This document shows positions 20,316-33,586 of a stretch of 64,000 bases of DNA, piece after piece. The notes under the pieces are model-generated. The model did not search any database, had not been told where the DNA came from, and saw nothing but the letters and a program-made list of their open reading frames with translations. The position numbers and the translations under genes are program-made. The stretch is from Rhodanobacter thiooxydans (GTDB taxonomy: Bacteria; Pseudomonadota; Gammaproteobacteria; Xanthomonadales; Rhodanobacteraceae): positions 1,984,001-2,048,000 of the forward strand of contig NZ_CP127409.1 of the NCBI RefSeq assembly GCF_030291135.1, in the 5' to 3' direction. Positions within the stretch are counted from its first letter, which is position 1, and each line of letters opens with the position of its first letter.

Positions 20316-20345
20316 TTTATACCAGTGCCTTGCTGGACTCCGCAA
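20316..20345 (-). promoter_or_regulatory. Candidate hupB promoter
   Basis: On the minus strand: TTGCGG (20345-20340), 18-base spacer, TATAAA (20321-20316). The -10 is good and the -35 is moderate. Confidence 0.45.
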
Positions 20346-20455
20346 CACAAGCCACAGCAACGTTTCCGGAAGATTCGCGAGTTGCGCAACCGCTTGCAGA
20401 ACCTGCGCCAGAGGGCCAGGGGGAAACTTCGCCGACCAACGGCGAAAAACAAAAA

Positions 20456-20480
20456 AAGTGCCCTGCACGGCAGGGCACTT
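20456..20480 (-). terminator. Intrinsic terminator of lon
   Basis: A perfect 11-bp stem AAGTGCCCTGC/GCAGGGCACTT with a 3-base loop. On the minus strand it runs into TTTTTTTG, 37 bases after the lon stop codon. Confidence 0.9.
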
Positions 20481-20517
20481 CGGATGGAGCACGGCTGGAC
20501 GAGAGCCAGCCGGCGGG

Positions 20518-22992
<2,475 letters not shown>

Positions 22993-23111
22993 GAAAGAGG
23001 GGTCCCTCGAATTCGGATCTGGTTTCGTCCCGACACTGCGCCGGGCCTGTCAACTCGTCAAGTGGAGGCGGCCGGCGGCCTGCACAAGGCAGGCGGGCCG
23101 CCAAAAACAGA

Positions 23112-23139
23112 ACGGCCCCGGCGAAATCGCCGGAGCCGT
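23112..23139 (-). terminator. Intrinsic terminator of clpX
   Basis: A 12-bp stem with one mismatch (ACGGCCCCGGCG/CGCCGGAGCCGT) and loop AAAT. On the minus strand it is followed by TCTGTTTTTGG, 23 bases after the clpX stop. Confidence 0.8.
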
Positions 23140-23161
23140 CATCATCATTGCCGCACCAGGA

Positions 23162-24454
23162 TCAGGCAGCGTCGTTGCCGTCACTTGCGACCCGTTGCTG
23201 CAGGTTGCCGCGATAGATGAGATAGGGCTCGGCCTGGCCTTCGATGACGGCGTCATCCACCACCACCTTGCTGACATGCTCCAGCGACGGCAGTTCGTAC
23301 ATCGTGTCCAGCAGCACCTGCTCCAGGATGGTGCGCAAGCCGCGGGCGCCAGTCTTGCGCTTGAGCGCCTTGCGAGCGATCGCCTGCAGCGCCTCGGGGC
23401 GGAACTCCAGCTCCACCTCCTCCATCTCGAACAAGCGCTTGAACTGCTTGGTGACGGCATTCTTCGGCTCGGTGAGGATTTTTACCAGCGCCGCTTCGTC
23501 CAGCTCGTCCAGCGTGGCCACCACCGGCAGGCGCCCGACGAATTCGGGGATCAGGCCGAAGCGCACCAGGTCGGCCGGCTCCACGTCGGCCAGCACCTTG
23601 CCCAGGTTCTCGGTGCGCTCCTTGCTGCGCACTTCGGCCGAGAAGCCGATGCTGGTGTTCTCGGAGCGCTGCTGGATGACCTTTTCCAGGCCCGCGAACG
23701 CCCCGCCGCAGATGAACAGGATGTTCTTGGTATCGACCTGCAGGAACTCCTGCTGCGGATGCTTGCGCCCGCCCTGCGGCGGTACCGAGGCCAGCGTGCC
23801 CTCGATCAGCTTGAGCAACGCCTGCTGCACGCCTTCGCCGGACACATCGCGGGTGATCGACGGGTTCTCGCTCTTGCGCGAGATCTTGTCGATCTCGTCG
23901 ATGTAGACGATGCCCGACTGCGCCTTCTCGACGTCGTAGTCGCACTTCTGCAGCAGTTTCTGGATGATGTTCTCGACATCCTCGCCCACGTAACCGGCTT
24001 CGGTCAGCGTGGTGGCGTCGGCGATCGTGAACGGCACGTTGAGCAGGCGCGCCAGCGTCTCGGCCAGCAGCGTCTTGCCCGAGCCGGTCGGGCCGATCAG
24101 CAGGATGTTGGACTTGCCCAGCTCGATGTCGTCGCTCTTCTGGCGCGACTCGATCCGCTTGTAGTGGTTGTACACCGCCACCGCCAGCGCCTTCTTGGCG
24201 CGGGTCTGGCCCACCACGTACTGATCCAGCGACTCGCGGATCTCCTTGGGCTTGGGCAGCTGGGTGCGGCCGGAAGCAGCCTTTTCTTCCAGTTCCTCGC
24301 GGATGATGTCGTTGCACAGCTCCACGCATTCGTCGCAGATGAACACGGACGGACCCGCGATCAGCTTGCGCACTTCATGCTGGCTCTTGCCGCAGAAAGA
24401 GCAATAGAGAATCTTGCCGCTGTCGCTGGAACGCCCCTGACGGTCGTCGCTCAT
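23162..24454 (-). CDS. clpX: ATP-dependent Clp protease ATP-binding subunit ClpX
   Basis: AAA+ unfoldase that feeds ClpP or remodels complexes on its own. 430 residues. The ATG at 24454 gives the normal N-terminus [24 protein letters not shown]. The four zinc cysteines are in CSFC and CDECVELC (residues about 18-43). The Walker A is [13 protein letters not shown], Walker [11 protein letters not shown], and the ClpP-binding loop region follows in the large domain. It lies 109 bases downstream of clpP, co-directional, in the classic tig-clpP-clpX-lon order. Confidence 0.97.
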   Translation of the reverse strand: MSDDRQGRSSDSGKILYCSFCGKSQHEVRKLIAGPSVFICDECVELCNDIIREELEEKAASGRTQLPKPKEIRESLDQYVVGQTRAKKALAVAVYNHYKRIESRQKSDDIELGKSNILLIGPTGSGKTLLAETLARLLNVPFTIADATTLTEAGYVGEDVENIIQKLLQKCDYDVEKAQSGIVYIDEIDKISRKSENPSITRDVSGEGVQQALLKLIEGTLASVPPQGGRKHPQQEFLQVDTKNILFICGGAFAGLEKVIQQRSENTSIGFSAEVRSKERTENLGKVLADVEPADLVRFGLIPEFVGRLPVVATLDELDEAALVKILTEPKNAVTKQFKRLFEMEEVELEFRPEALQAIARKALKRKTGARGLRTILEQVLLDTMYELPSLEHVSKVVVDDAVIEGQAEPYLIYRGNLQQRVASDGNDAA

Positions 24455-24563
24455 ACTCTCGATCCCGCTGGTAAATCTGGATGCGCCGCGAGAATAGCAC
24501 AGGGCTCCGCGTCTGCCTGCAGACGCAGAGCCCATCCCGCGACCCTGGGGTAAAACCTCGAAA

Positions 24564-25193
24564 TCAGGCCGATTTCACCGTCTCGCCGGCGCGCTTGTCG
24601 AGCACCTCGTCGATCAGGCCATAGGCCTTGGCGTCAGCCGCACTCATGAAGCGGTCGCGCTCCATGTCCGCCTCGATCTTCTCCAGCGGCTGGCCGGTGT
24701 GCTGGACATACAGCTTGTTCAGCCGCTCGCGGACGTAAAGGATTTCACGTGCCTGGATCTCGATGTCGGTGGCCTGGCCCTGCGCGCCGCCGGAAGGCTG
24801 GTGGATCATGACGCGCGAGTTCGGCAGGGCGAAACGCTTGCCCTTGGCGCCAGCCATCAACAGGAACGAACCCATGCTGCAGGCTTGGCCGATGCACATC
24901 GTGCTGACGTTCGGCTTGATGAACTGCATGGTGTCGTAGATCGCCAGGCCGGCGGTGACCGCACCGCCCGGGCTGTTGATATAGAAGTTGATGTCCTTGT
25001 CCGGATTCTCCGACTCCAGGAACAGCATCTGCGCGACGATCAGGTTGGCGACCTGGTCGTTGACCTCACCCACCAGGAAGATCACCCGCTCCTTCAGCAG
25101 GCGCGAATAGATGTCGTAGGAGCGCTCGCCGCGAGCGGTCTGCTCGACGACCATCGGTACCAAATTGAGGTTCTGGATCGGATCCATGGCCAT
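24564..25193 (-). CDS. clpP: ATP-dependent Clp protease proteolytic subunit ClpP
   Basis: Serine peptidase of the Clp complexes, forming a 14-mer barrel. 209 residues, with catalytic triad S106 (QACSMGSF), H131 (VMIHQPSGG) and D180 (ERDRFMSA). The N-terminal axial loop region is [20 protein letters not shown] short propeptide precedes it, as in E. coli. It follows tig by 33 bases on the same strand, so the two may share a transcript. Confidence 0.97.
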   Translation of the reverse strand: MAMDPIQNLNLVPMVVEQTARGERSYDIYSRLLKERVIFLVGEVNDQVANLIVAQMLFLESENPDKDINFYINSPGGAVTAGLAIYDTMQFIKPNVSTMCIGQACSMGSFLLMAGAKGKRFALPNSRVMIHQPSGGAQGQATDIEIQAREILYVRERLNKLYVQHTGQPLEKIEADMERDRFMSAADAKAYGLIDEVLDKRAGETVKSA

Positions 25194-25226
25194 GTTTGCA
25201 GCTCTCCGCTCGATGGGCCCGATTGC

Positions 25227-26519
25227 TCAGGCGTTGGCTGGGCGCATCACGTCGTCGAAGCTCAAGTCCAGCTGGGTGGTGCTGGCGTGTTCCGCCACCC
25301 ACTCGGCCACCTGATCTTCCATCACGCGATTCTGCAGCCCGGACATCAGTTGGGGGTCGCCGTTGTAGAGTTCAATGACCTTTTCCGGTTCCTCGTAGGT
25401 CGAGGCGATCGCCGCCAGCTGTTCGGCCACGCGCTTGCGGTCGATCTTGATCTCCTGCTTGCGGGCAATCTCGCCCATCAGCAGGCCGGCGATCACGCGC
25501 TGGCGCGCGATCGGCATGGCCGCCTCGATCAGCTGCGGCGGCGGCTGCTGGCCCTGCGGCACGCTGCCGGCGGCCATGTTGCGCGCCTCGGACTGCACCA
25601 TCAGCTTCGGCACGTCCAGCCCGGCGTGCGCGATGGACAGCTTTTCCGCCACCTCGGACTTCAGGCGCGCCATCAGCGCCGCCTTCAACTCACGCTCCAG
25701 GTTCGCACGCACTTCCTTGCGGAACGTCTCCAGATCGCCGTCCACAATGCCGAACAATTTCGCAAACTCGGCGTCGATCTCGGGCAGCTTCGGTTCCTGC
25801 ACCTTGAGGATGCTGAAGCTGACCCGGGCGCTCTTGCCGGCCAGCTGCTCGTTGCGGAAATCTTCCGGGAAGGCGATCTCGGTTTCAAAGGCATCGCCGG
25901 CCTTGCGACCGGCCAGCGCATCGTCCAGCGCCTTGAACAGGGTGCCCGAGCCCAGCACGCTGCCGGCACGCTCCAGGCCTTCGACCGGGAAGCGGTAGTC
26001 GCCGGCTTCGGCCGAGTACTCGAACATGACGAAGTCGCCCTCGGCCGAGGCACGATCCACCTCGTCGAAGCTGCGGCGCTGCTGGCGCAGGGTTTCCAGC
26101 ATCTTGTCGATGTCGGCGTCGGTCACCACCGCCACCGGGCGGCTGATCTCGAGCGCGTTCACGTCGACCACCGGGAACTCCGGCATGATCTCGAACGTTG
26201 CGGTATAGGCAATTTCACCGTTTTCCGGCCGGCCGGTGGTGTCGATGGCGGGGTTCGCAATCGGCTGCAGCTTCTCCTGCGCCACCGCCTCGCGCAGCGT
26301 GCTGCCGATCAGGTCGGACAACACCTCGCCACGCACCTGGTCGCCGAAACGCTGCTTGATTACCGTCGTTGGCACCTTGCCCGGGCGAAAACCCTTCAGG
26401 CGAACCGTACGGCCCATTTCCGCAATGCGTGCGCTCACCTGTGTCTCGAACCGCTCTGCGGGAAATTTCACCGTGAGCTTGCGCTCGAGCGTGCCGATGT
26501 TCTCAACCGAAACCTGCAT
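25227..26519 (-). CDS. tig: Trigger factor
   Basis: Ribosome-bound chaperone with prolyl isomerase activity, 430 residues (E. coli 432). The ATG at 26519 has CAGGAG seven bases upstream. The ribosome-binding signature FRPGKVP is near residue 45 (RLKGFRPGKVPTTVIKQRFG). The FKBP-like domain lies around 160-245 (GDFVMFEYSAEAGDYRFPVEG). The two-armed C-terminal chaperone cage completes the protein (residues 250-420). It heads the proteostasis gene row, with tRNA-Leu 88 bases upstream on the same strand. Confidence 0.96.
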   Translation of the reverse strand: MQVSVENIGTLERKLTVKFPAERFETQVSARIAEMGRTVRLKGFRPGKVPTTVIKQRFGDQVRGEVLSDLIGSTLREAVAQEKLQPIANPAIDTTGRPENGEIAYTATFEIMPEFPVVDVNALEISRPVAVVTDADIDKMLETLRQQRRSFDEVDRASAEGDFVMFEYSAEAGDYRFPVEGLERAGSVLGSGTLFKALDDALAGRKAGDAFETEIAFPEDFRNEQLAGKSARVSFSILKVQEPKLPEIDAEFAKLFGIVDGDLETFRKEVRANLERELKAALMARLKSEVAEKLSIAHAGLDVPKLMVQSEARNMAAGSVPQGQQPPPQLIEAAMPIARQRVIAGLLMGEIARKQEIKIDRKRVAEQLAAIASTYEEPEKVIELYNGDPQLMSGLQNRVMEDQVAEWVAEHASTTQLDLSFDDVMRPANA

Positions 26520-26607
26520 GACGTCTCCTGGTACTACCTGATGTTGTGGGCCTGTCACCGGCGCCATGGCGGCCGTGCCGCCTGAAAACAAAGAAACCAG
26601 CGGGGCA

Positions 26608-26692
26608 TGGTGCGAAAGGGGGGACTCGAACCCCCACGGGGTTAACCGCCAGAACCTAAATCTGGTGCGTCTACCAATTCCGCCACTCTCGC
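26608..26692 (-). tRNA. tRNA-Leu (anticodon TAG)
   Basis: 85-base class II tRNA with acceptor GCGAGAG/CTTTCGC, anticodon loop TTTAGGT between CCAGA and TCTGG, a variable arm and encoded CCA. It lies upstream of tig on the same strand. Confidence 0.95.
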
Positions 26693-26833
26693 CTTGCCAC
26701 ACTCGCCAGACGCGCGTAACCACTGGATTCTGAAAACGATTGTCGCCTGCCGGAGCAACTCCGCCTGCGACTCGCCTCGCCCCCCGCAGCCACGCCCGCC
26801 TAAGTCGATGATTCCCTTATACGAAAGCGGATC

Positions 26834-26863
26834 ATTTTACGGTTGCACGACCATGCAGCACAA
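26834..26863 (-). promoter_or_regulatory. Weak candidate promoter for tRNA-Leu
   Basis: Minus strand: TTGTGC (26863-26858), 18-base spacer, TAAAAT (26839-26834). It lies 140 bases before the tRNA, which is far for a tRNA gene, so this is tentative. Confidence 0.3.
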
Positions 26864-26929
26864 GCGCTGACAGTAGTGCCGAACCGCGCCAGCGCCGGCA
26901 TGCCGCAGCTTCGTTCCGCCGGCGCAAAG

Positions 26930-26961
26930 CAGAACGCCGATCGCAAGCGATCGGCGTTCTG
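26930..26961 (-). terminator. Hairpin after the Pro-Arg-His-Lys tRNA operon
   Basis: A perfect 15-bp stem CAGAACGCCGATCGC/GCGATCGGCGTTCTG with a 2-base loop, five bases beyond the tRNA-Lys 3' end. It is followed on the minus strand by a short CTTTG only. Confidence 0.75.
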
Positions 26962-26966
26962 TCGAT

Positions 26967-27042
<76 letters not shown>

Positions 27043-27061
27043 AGGAAACCTGGGTTGAAAC

Positions 27062-27139
27062 TGGGGTGGATGATGGGATTCGAACCCACGACAACCGGAA
27101 TCACAATCCGGGACTCTAACCAGCTGAGCTACATCCACC
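27062..27139 (-). tRNA. tRNA-His (anticodon GTG)
   Basis: Cloverleaf with acceptor GTGGATG/CATCCAC and the extra G at -1 opposite C73 that marks tRNA-His. The anticodon loop is TTGTGAT, and CCA is encoded. Confidence 0.95.
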
Positions 27140-27152
27140 ATCGACCTGATAC

Positions 27153-27229
27153 TGGTGCGCCAGACAGGACTCGAACCTGCAACCGTCGGCTTAGAAGGCC
27201 GATGCTCTATCCGGTTGAGCTACAGGCGC
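27153..27229 (-). tRNA. tRNA-Arg (anticodon TCT)
   Basis: 77-base cloverleaf, anticodon loop CTTCTAA between TCGGC and GCCGA, with encoded CCA. Confidence 0.95.
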
Positions 27230-27254
27230 AGTCGCTGCAGGCAGAACGTCTCGC

Positions 27255-27331
27255 TGGTCGGGGTAGAGGGATTCGAACCCCCGACTTTTGCGTCCCAAAC
27301 GCAACGCTCTACCAGACTGAGCTATACCCCG
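27255..27331 (-). tRNA. tRNA-Pro (anticodon TGG)
   Basis: 77-base cloverleaf with acceptor CGGGGTA/TACCCCG, anticodon loop TTTGGGA between TTGCG and CGCAA, and encoded CCA. First gene of the Pro-Arg-His-Lys unit. Confidence 0.95.
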
Positions 27332-27370
27332 CTTTCGAACCACCGGCCATGCCATCACCGGAGCCTTGAA

Positions 27371-27399
27371 ATGTTACGGGTGCTGCCTCGCTCAGTCAA
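27371..27399 (-). promoter_or_regulatory. Sigma70-type promoter of the Pro-Arg-His-Lys tRNA unit
   Basis: Minus strand: TTGACT (27399-27394), 17-base spacer, TAACAT (27376-27371). It lies about 40 bases upstream of tRNA-Pro. Confidence 0.75.
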
Positions 27400-27476
27400 T
27401 CCGTATCGAAGCACACCTTGTGTTTCTTCATCACCGTTTTCGCGGGGAGCCATACAGGTCTCCCGTTGAAAACAAA

Positions 27477-27496
27477 ACGGGGTGCAGGCACCCCGT
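27477..27496 (-). terminator. Terminator after tRNA-Arg (ACG)
   Basis: A perfect 9-bp stem ACGGGGTGC/GCACCCCGT with a 2-base loop. On the minus strand it is followed by TTTGTTTTC, 15 bases beyond the tRNA 3' end. Confidence 0.82.
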
Positions 27497-27511
27497 CTCA
27501 CAGAATAAAAA

Positions 27512-27588
27512 TGGTGCGCCCGGAGAGATTCGAACTCCCGACCACCTAGTTCGTAGCCAGGTACTCTATCCAACTGAGCTACGGGCGC
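27512..27588 (-). tRNA. tRNA-Arg (anticodon ACG)
   Basis: 77-base cloverleaf with acceptor GCGCCCG/CGGGCGC, anticodon loop CTACGAA between CCTGG and CTAGG, and encoded CCA. A34 would be edited to inosine by TadA. It is a single-tRNA unit. Confidence 0.95.
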
Positions 27589-27653
27589 ACTGAAAAATCT
27601 TTGCTTCGCAAGCAGGATGTCTGCACATCGAAGCTGTTGAAGCAAGGAGCGGA

Positions 27654-27682
27654 ATTATTCAGGCTCCGCCCGCTTGCGTCAA
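27654..27682 (-). promoter_or_regulatory. Sigma70-type promoter of tRNA-Arg (ACG)
   Basis: Minus strand: TTGACG (27682-27677), 17-base spacer, AATAAT (27659-27654). It lies about 65 bases upstream of the tRNA. Confidence 0.7.
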
Positions 27683-27800
27683 CCCTTTTCGTGAAATTTC
27701 TTCACCGAATTTCTCATGCCCTGCGGATGGCGGCCTGCCGAACGTCATTCCCTCACGCGCCGCCCGCAGCGGGGCACCACAGGAAATCCGCCCTTGCACG

Positions 27801-27827
27801 AAGAGGGCGGCCAGCGGCCGCCCTCTT
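27801..27827 (-). terminator. Intrinsic terminator of the rlmE-ftsH unit
   Basis: A perfect 12-bp stem AAGAGGGCGGCC/GGCCGCCCTCTT with a 3-base loop, 31 bases after the ftsH stop. Confidence 0.82.
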
Positions 27828-27858
27828 TACACTGCATCGAATGGCCGTCCAAACGGCG

Positions 27859-29813
<1,955 letters not shown>

Positions 29814-29817
<4 letters not shown>

Positions 29818-30464
29818 GCACGGTTCTCGCCCGGTGACACCGTGGCAGGCTTGCGGCCCACCGCCAGTGCGTACACCTCACGCGAACGCGCGCGGGAGGC
29901 CTTAGGTTTACGCATGGTTACGCGGGTGAAGTCCGCGCGCAAGCTGCGCAAGTAATCGTCAAAGCCGACTCCCTGAAACAACTTGATCAGGAACGAGCCG
30001 CCCGGTTTGAGCCACTGCCGACTGAAATCCAGCGCCAGTTCGGCCAGAGCCATCGCCCGGATCTGGTCGGCCAGCGCCACACCACTCATATTGGGGGCCA
30101 TGTCGCACAGTACAAGATCCACCTTGAGCCCTTCCAGGCGCGATTCCAGCTCGTGCAGCACGGACTCTTCACGGAAGTCGCCCTGCAGGAAATCCACCCC
30201 GGCGATGCTCTGCATCGGCAGGATGTCCAGCGCGAACACCTTGCCGCTGTCGCCCATCCGGTTGCGCACCAGCTGCGACCAGCTGCCCGGCGCCGCGCCA
30301 AGGTCGACCACGTTGATGCCCGGCTTCAGCAGGCGGTCGCGCTCGAGCAGTTCCTCCAGCTTGTACACCGCACGCGAACGCAAGCCCTCGGCCTGGGCTT
30401 TCTTCACATATTCGTCATTGAAGTGTTCGCGCAGCCAGACTGCGCTGCTCTTGCTGCGGGCCAT
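29814..30464 (-). CDS. rlmE: 23S rRNA 2'-O-ribose U2552 methyltransferase
   Basis: Methylates U2552 in the A-loop of 23S rRNA late in 50S assembly. 216 residues from the ATG at 30464. The start [24 protein letters not shown] matches E. coli RlmE, including the catalytic lysine region. SAM motif I is [11 protein letters not shown], and [12 protein letters not shown] carries the catalytic aspartate. [11 protein letters not shown] and SREVYALA carry the remaining K and E of the K-D-K-E set. It is upstream of ftsH with a 4-base overlap and divergent from yhbY, exactly as in E. coli. Confidence 0.96.
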
Positions 30465-30545
30465 GTCGTCACAGTCGCCGATTGGGGAACGGGATGGCGC
30501 ATGATACCCTTTGCCGTTCATTTACCGCGAATCGAGCACCCGCGC

Positions 30546-30842
30546 ATGGCCCTTTCCTCCTCGCAGATCCGCTACCTGCGCAGCCTTGCCCATGACCTGA
30601 GCCCGGTCGTCCTGCTCGGCAACAAGGGCGCCAGCGAAGCCGTGGTGAAGGAACTGGGCCAGGCGCTGGACATCCACGAGCTGGTCAAGGTGAAGCTGTC
30701 CGGCGGCGACAAGGACGAGCGGCAGGCCCAGATCGACGTGCTGACCGGAGGCACCGGGGCCGAAAAGATCCACCAGATCGGCCATGTCGTCGTGCTGTTC
30801 CGCCGCAACGCCGACGAGCCGAAGATCGCCCTGCCACGCTGA
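30546..30842 (+). CDS. yhbY: Ribosome-assembly RNA-binding protein YhbY (CRM domain)
   Basis: A 98-residue single CRM/YhbY domain with an IF3-C-like fold that associates with pre-50S particles. Family signatures visible are LRSLAHDLSPVVLLGNKGASEAVVKEL, containing the GxxG-type loop GNKGAS, and the LIKVK-like strand (LVKVKLSGGD). The start ATG at 30546 is 81 bases from the divergent rlmE start. Its stop overlaps the next gene's ATG in TGATG (30840-30844). Confidence 0.94.
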   Translation: MALSSSQIRYLRSLAHDLSPVVLLGNKGASEAVVKELGQALDIHELVKVKLSGGDKDERQAQIDVLTGGTGAEKIHQIGHVVVLFRRNADEPKIALPR

Positions 30843-31219
30843 TGGACCTGTCGCTCGAACGTCCCGAGGGTTATCTCTACGTACGCCGCGTCGGCGCGCG
30901 TGGGGTCACGCTGATCGACCGCGAGCTCACCAGCAGTTTCCTGCTCGCACCCGATCGGGCGATCGAGAACTGGCCGGTCACCGCCGCCGGCACGCTGGAC
31001 GCCAGTCATGTCGAAACCCTGCTGGCGCTGCAACCCGAACTGGTGATACTGGGCACCGGCGAGCGCCAGGCATTCCCGGCTGCCGCGTTCATGGCCGGCT
31101 TCCTGCGCAAGGGCATCGGCATCGAAGTGATGGATAACGCCGCTGCCGCGCGCACCTACAACCTGCTGGCCGGCGAAGGGCGGCGGGTGGTGGCCGGGTT
31201 CATCCTGCCGCTGGCCTGA
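30842..31219 (+). CDS. Mth938-like domain protein (DUF498/NDUFAF3 family)
   Basis: A 125-residue protein of the Mth938/NDUFAF3 family. Eukaryotic homologues assist respiratory complex I assembly; the bacterial role is unknown to me. The pattern ELTSSFLLAPDRAIENWPV, followed by LLALQPELVILGTGERQAFP and GIEVMDNAAAARTYNLLAGEGRRVVAGFI, is characteristic. The signature GTGE and the final AARTYN-L...EGR block are both present. It is translationally coupled to yhbY by TGATG overlap and converges on nlpD with only 15 bases between stops. Confidence 0.9.
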   Translation: MDLSLERPEGYLYVRRVGARGVTLIDRELTSSFLLAPDRAIENWPVTAAGTLDASHVETLLALQPELVILGTGERQAFPAAAFMAGFLRKGIGIEVMDNAAAARTYNLLAGEGRRVVAGFILPLA

Positions 31220-31234
31220 TGGCCGACGCCGCGA

Positions 31235-32266
31235 TCAACGCGGCGGCAGATAGCCCAACGGATCGACCGGGTTGCCGTCCTTGCGGATCTGGAATTCCAG
31301 TTCATTGCGGGCGGTGCCGGTCGAACCCATCTCGGCGATCTGCTGGCCCATGCTGACCCGCTGACCTTCCTTGACCAGGCGCTTGCGATTGTGGCCGTAG
31401 GCGGACAGGAAGCTGTCGTTGTGCTTGATGATCACCAGCTCGCCATAGCCGACCAGGCCGTTGCCGCTGTACACCACCACGCCATCGGCGGCAGCGCGTA
31501 CCGGGTCGCCGGACTTGCCCGCAATCTCGATGCCGGGAATCGCGTCGCCACCCTGGAAACGCCCCACCAGGCTGCCATCGGCCGGCCAGCGCCATTGCAC
31601 GCTGCTGACCACACGCGAGACTCCCGCAGGCGGCGGCGACGGTGCCGGCATGGTTGCCGGCACGGCGGCCGGCATGCCCGCCACCGGTACCACGGACGTC
31701 GTTGTCGCAGCGACGGCGGGCGCAGCCGGCTTTGCCGGTAGCGGCACGCTCGCCGGAGATGTGGCCGGCACGCTCGCGGACGTGGCCGCCGATGGATGTG
31801 CCGGCGGCGGCGTGGCCGGTGCAGCAACCGGCTCGAATACCGGTGCCGATGATGCCGCGGGTGCCGACGCACCGCCGACATGGCCAGGCGTGGCAGTCAC
31901 CGGCGCGACGGCAGTTTTCGCCGGTGGGGAAAGCGTCAGTCGCTGTCCCGGCCAGATCGTGTATGGCGCGGCGATGCCGTTCCACTGCGCCAGGTCGCGG
32001 AAGTCCACGCCCTTGCGGAACGCGATCGAGTACAGCGTATCGCCCTGCACCACGTCATAGCTGCCGCCGGGAATCGGCGTGCGGGCCGGCGCCGTCGTGG
32101 CGGTGACAGGGCGGTGGTCGTCGTAGCTGCCGGCCGCCGGTTCCACCACGACCGAGCTGCGCATGGTGCCGCAGGCGGCAAGCAGCACGGTCACGGCCAG
32201 GGTTGCCAGGCACTGGAGATATCTATCCATGCGCACCAGCATACCGAGGCGGGCGGTCTTTTTCAT
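31235..32266 (-). CDS. nlpD: NlpD-like LysM/M23 lipoprotein, probable amidase activator
   Basis: Envelope lipoprotein of 343 residues. I chose the ATG at 32266 because GGAG lies nine bases upstream. The ATG at 32230 also gives a lipoprotein signal but has no ribosome site. The lipobox VTVLLAAC puts the modified cysteine at about residue 32. A LysM domain follows (YDVVQGDTLYSIAFRKGVDF, near 70-115), then an Ala/Pro-rich linker of about 100 residues and a C-terminal M23 (LytM) domain. The catalytic HxH of active M23 peptidases is replaced (NELEFQIR), as in E. coli NlpD, which only activates AmiC. It is last in surE-pcm-yqaA-nlpD. Confidence 0.9.
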   Translation of the reverse strand: MKKTARLGMLVRMDRYLQCLATLAVTVLLAACGTMRSSVVVEPAAGSYDDHRPVTATTAPARTPIPGGSYDVVQGDTLYSIAFRKGVDFRDLAQWNGIAAPYTIWPGQRLTLSPPAKTAVAPVTATPGHVGGASAPAASSAPVFEPVAAPATPPPAHPSAATSASVPATSPASVPLPAKPAAPAVAATTTSVVPVAGMPAAVPATMPAPSPPPAGVSRVVSSVQWRWPADGSLVGRFQGGDAIPGIEIAGKSGDPVRAAADGVVVYSGNGLVGYGELVIIKHNDSFLSAYGHNRKRLVKEGQRVSMGQQIAEMGSTGTARNELEFQIRKDGNPVDPLGYLPPR

Positions 32267-32294
32267 GCGACGCCACTCCGCGGGGCAACGCCGC

Positions 32295-32903
32295 TCAACG
32301 CAGCCAGAACCACCACACCAGCAGCAGGGCCAGTATGGCCAGCGCGGCCCAGCCGATCCATTCGACGTACTTGTGCAGGATCCGCTCGGCACGTTCGCCG
32401 AACAGGCGGATCAACAGCGCCAGCAACCACACGCGCTTGCCGCGACCGAGCCCGATGCAGGCCAGGAACGGCAGGATCGGTACGCCGATGATGCCGCAGG
32501 CCCAGGTGATGAACTTCATCGGCACCACCGGCTGCAGCGCGGCCAGGATCAGCACGCCGTACATGCCCCAGTGGTGCTCGACCATCTGCCGGCTCAAGGT
32601 CGCCACGCCCTGCTCGATCGGCGCCAGCAGGTGCAACGCGTCGAGTACCGGCCGCAGGGCATGGAACGCCCAGTGGCCCAGCACGTAGCCCACCAGCGCG
32701 CCCAGCAGCGAGAACAGCAGGCTGATGTTGGCGAAGAAGAACGCCTTGTGCCGCTTGCCCAGCATCATCGGCGCCAGCATCACTTCCGGTGGAATCGGGA
32801 AGATGAACGACTCGACGAAACTCAGCCCGGACAGGTAATACAGCGCCCTTGGCTCGCGTGCCCAGCTCAGCGCACGCGCATAAAGTGCCCCGAACAGACG
32901 CAT
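32295..32903 (-). CDS. YqaA/DedA-family (SNARE-associated/VTT) membrane protein
   Basis: Inner-membrane protein of 202 residues with about five hydrophobic segments. The family motifs FVESFIFPIPPEVMLAPMMLG near residue 30 and QPVVPMKFITWACGI near 130 mark the VTT/DedA-like fold, YqaA subgroup. DedA relatives are linked to lipid carrier transport and proton homeostasis, but the substrate here is not deducible. The ATG at 32903 overlaps the pcm stop (TGATG), so it is part of the surE operon, sitting between pcm and nlpD where E. coli has none. Confidence 0.9.
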   Translation of the reverse strand: MRLFGALYARALSWAREPRALYYLSGLSFVESFIFPIPPEVMLAPMMLGKRHKAFFFANISLLFSLLGALVGYVLGHWAFHALRPVLDALHLLAPIEQGVATLSRQMVEHHWGMYGVLILAALQPVVPMKFITWACGIIGVPILPFLACIGLGRGKRVWLLALLIRLFGERAERILHKYVEWIGWAALAILALLLVWWFWLR

Positions 32904-33583
32904 CAGCCGATCCCGCCCAGCAACGGCACGAAACTGACCGCGCCCAGTTCCTCCTGGATGAAATCGCCGTGGCCATCGCCGCGCATGCGGATCAGCGTCT
33001 GCCGGCTCGGCGAGCCGACCGGCGCCACCAGCACGCCGGTGGGGCTGAGCTGGTCGAGGATGCGGGTGGGAATGGTGTCGCCGGCGGCGGTGAGGATGAT
33101 CGCGTCGAACGGCGCCTCGTCCGCCCAGCCAAGCTTGCCGTCGTCGTAGCGCGAACGCAGGTTGGTCAGGCCGAGCTGGCGGAAGCGCCGGCGCGCCTGG
33201 CGCAGCAGGGCCTCGATCCGCTCCACCGTGAACACCTGCGGCACCAGCGCGGCCAGCACCGCGGCCTGGTAGCCGGAACCGGTGCCGATCTCCAGCACCT
33301 TCTGTGGCATGCCGAACTCCAGCAGCGCCTCGGTCATGCGCGCCACCACCCACGGTTGCGAGATGGTCTGGCCGTGGCCGATCGGCAGTGCGTCGTTTTC
33401 ATAGGCGCGCGAATGCAGCGCCTGGTCGATGAAGTGATGGCGCGGCAGGTCGCGGATCACCTCGATCACCCGCGCGTCGCGGATGCCGCCCTCCTTCAGG
33501 GTCGCCGCGAGGCGGTCGCGCGCGCGTTGCGAGGTCATCCCCTCGCCTTTCAAGTCCGCGGCAGGCAATGGATACGTGGTCAT
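32903..33583 (-). CDS. pcm: Protein-L-isoaspartate O-methyltransferase
   Basis: Repairs isoaspartyl residues in aged proteins using SAM. 226 residues. The N-terminal part holds RDLPRHHFIDQALHSRAYEN, followed by the PIGHGQTISQPWVVARM signature of PIMT (catalytic Ser/Thr loop). SAM motif I is VLEIGTGSGYQAAVLA. It lies four bases after surE, and its stop overlaps the yqaA start. The surE-pcm pair is conserved across proteobacteria. Confidence 0.96.
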   Translation of the reverse strand: MTTYPLPAADLKGEGMTSQRARDRLAATLKEGGIRDARVIEVIRDLPRHHFIDQALHSRAYENDALPIGHGQTISQPWVVARMTEALLEFGMPQKVLEIGTGSGYQAAVLAALVPQVFTVERIEALLRQARRRFRQLGLTNLRSRYDDGKLGWADEAPFDAIILTAAGDTIPTRILDQLSPTGVLVAPVGSPSRQTLIRMRGDGHGDFIQEELGAVSFVPLLGGIG

Positions 33584-33586
33584 GGC

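Larger units (their letters stand above)
20174..20517. other. lon-hupB intergenic region
   Basis: 344 bases without a gene. It holds the lon terminator (20456-20480) and a candidate hupB promoter (20316-20345), which implies a hupB leader of about 135 bases. I see no further inverted repeat or small coding frame with a ribosome site. Confidence 0.6.
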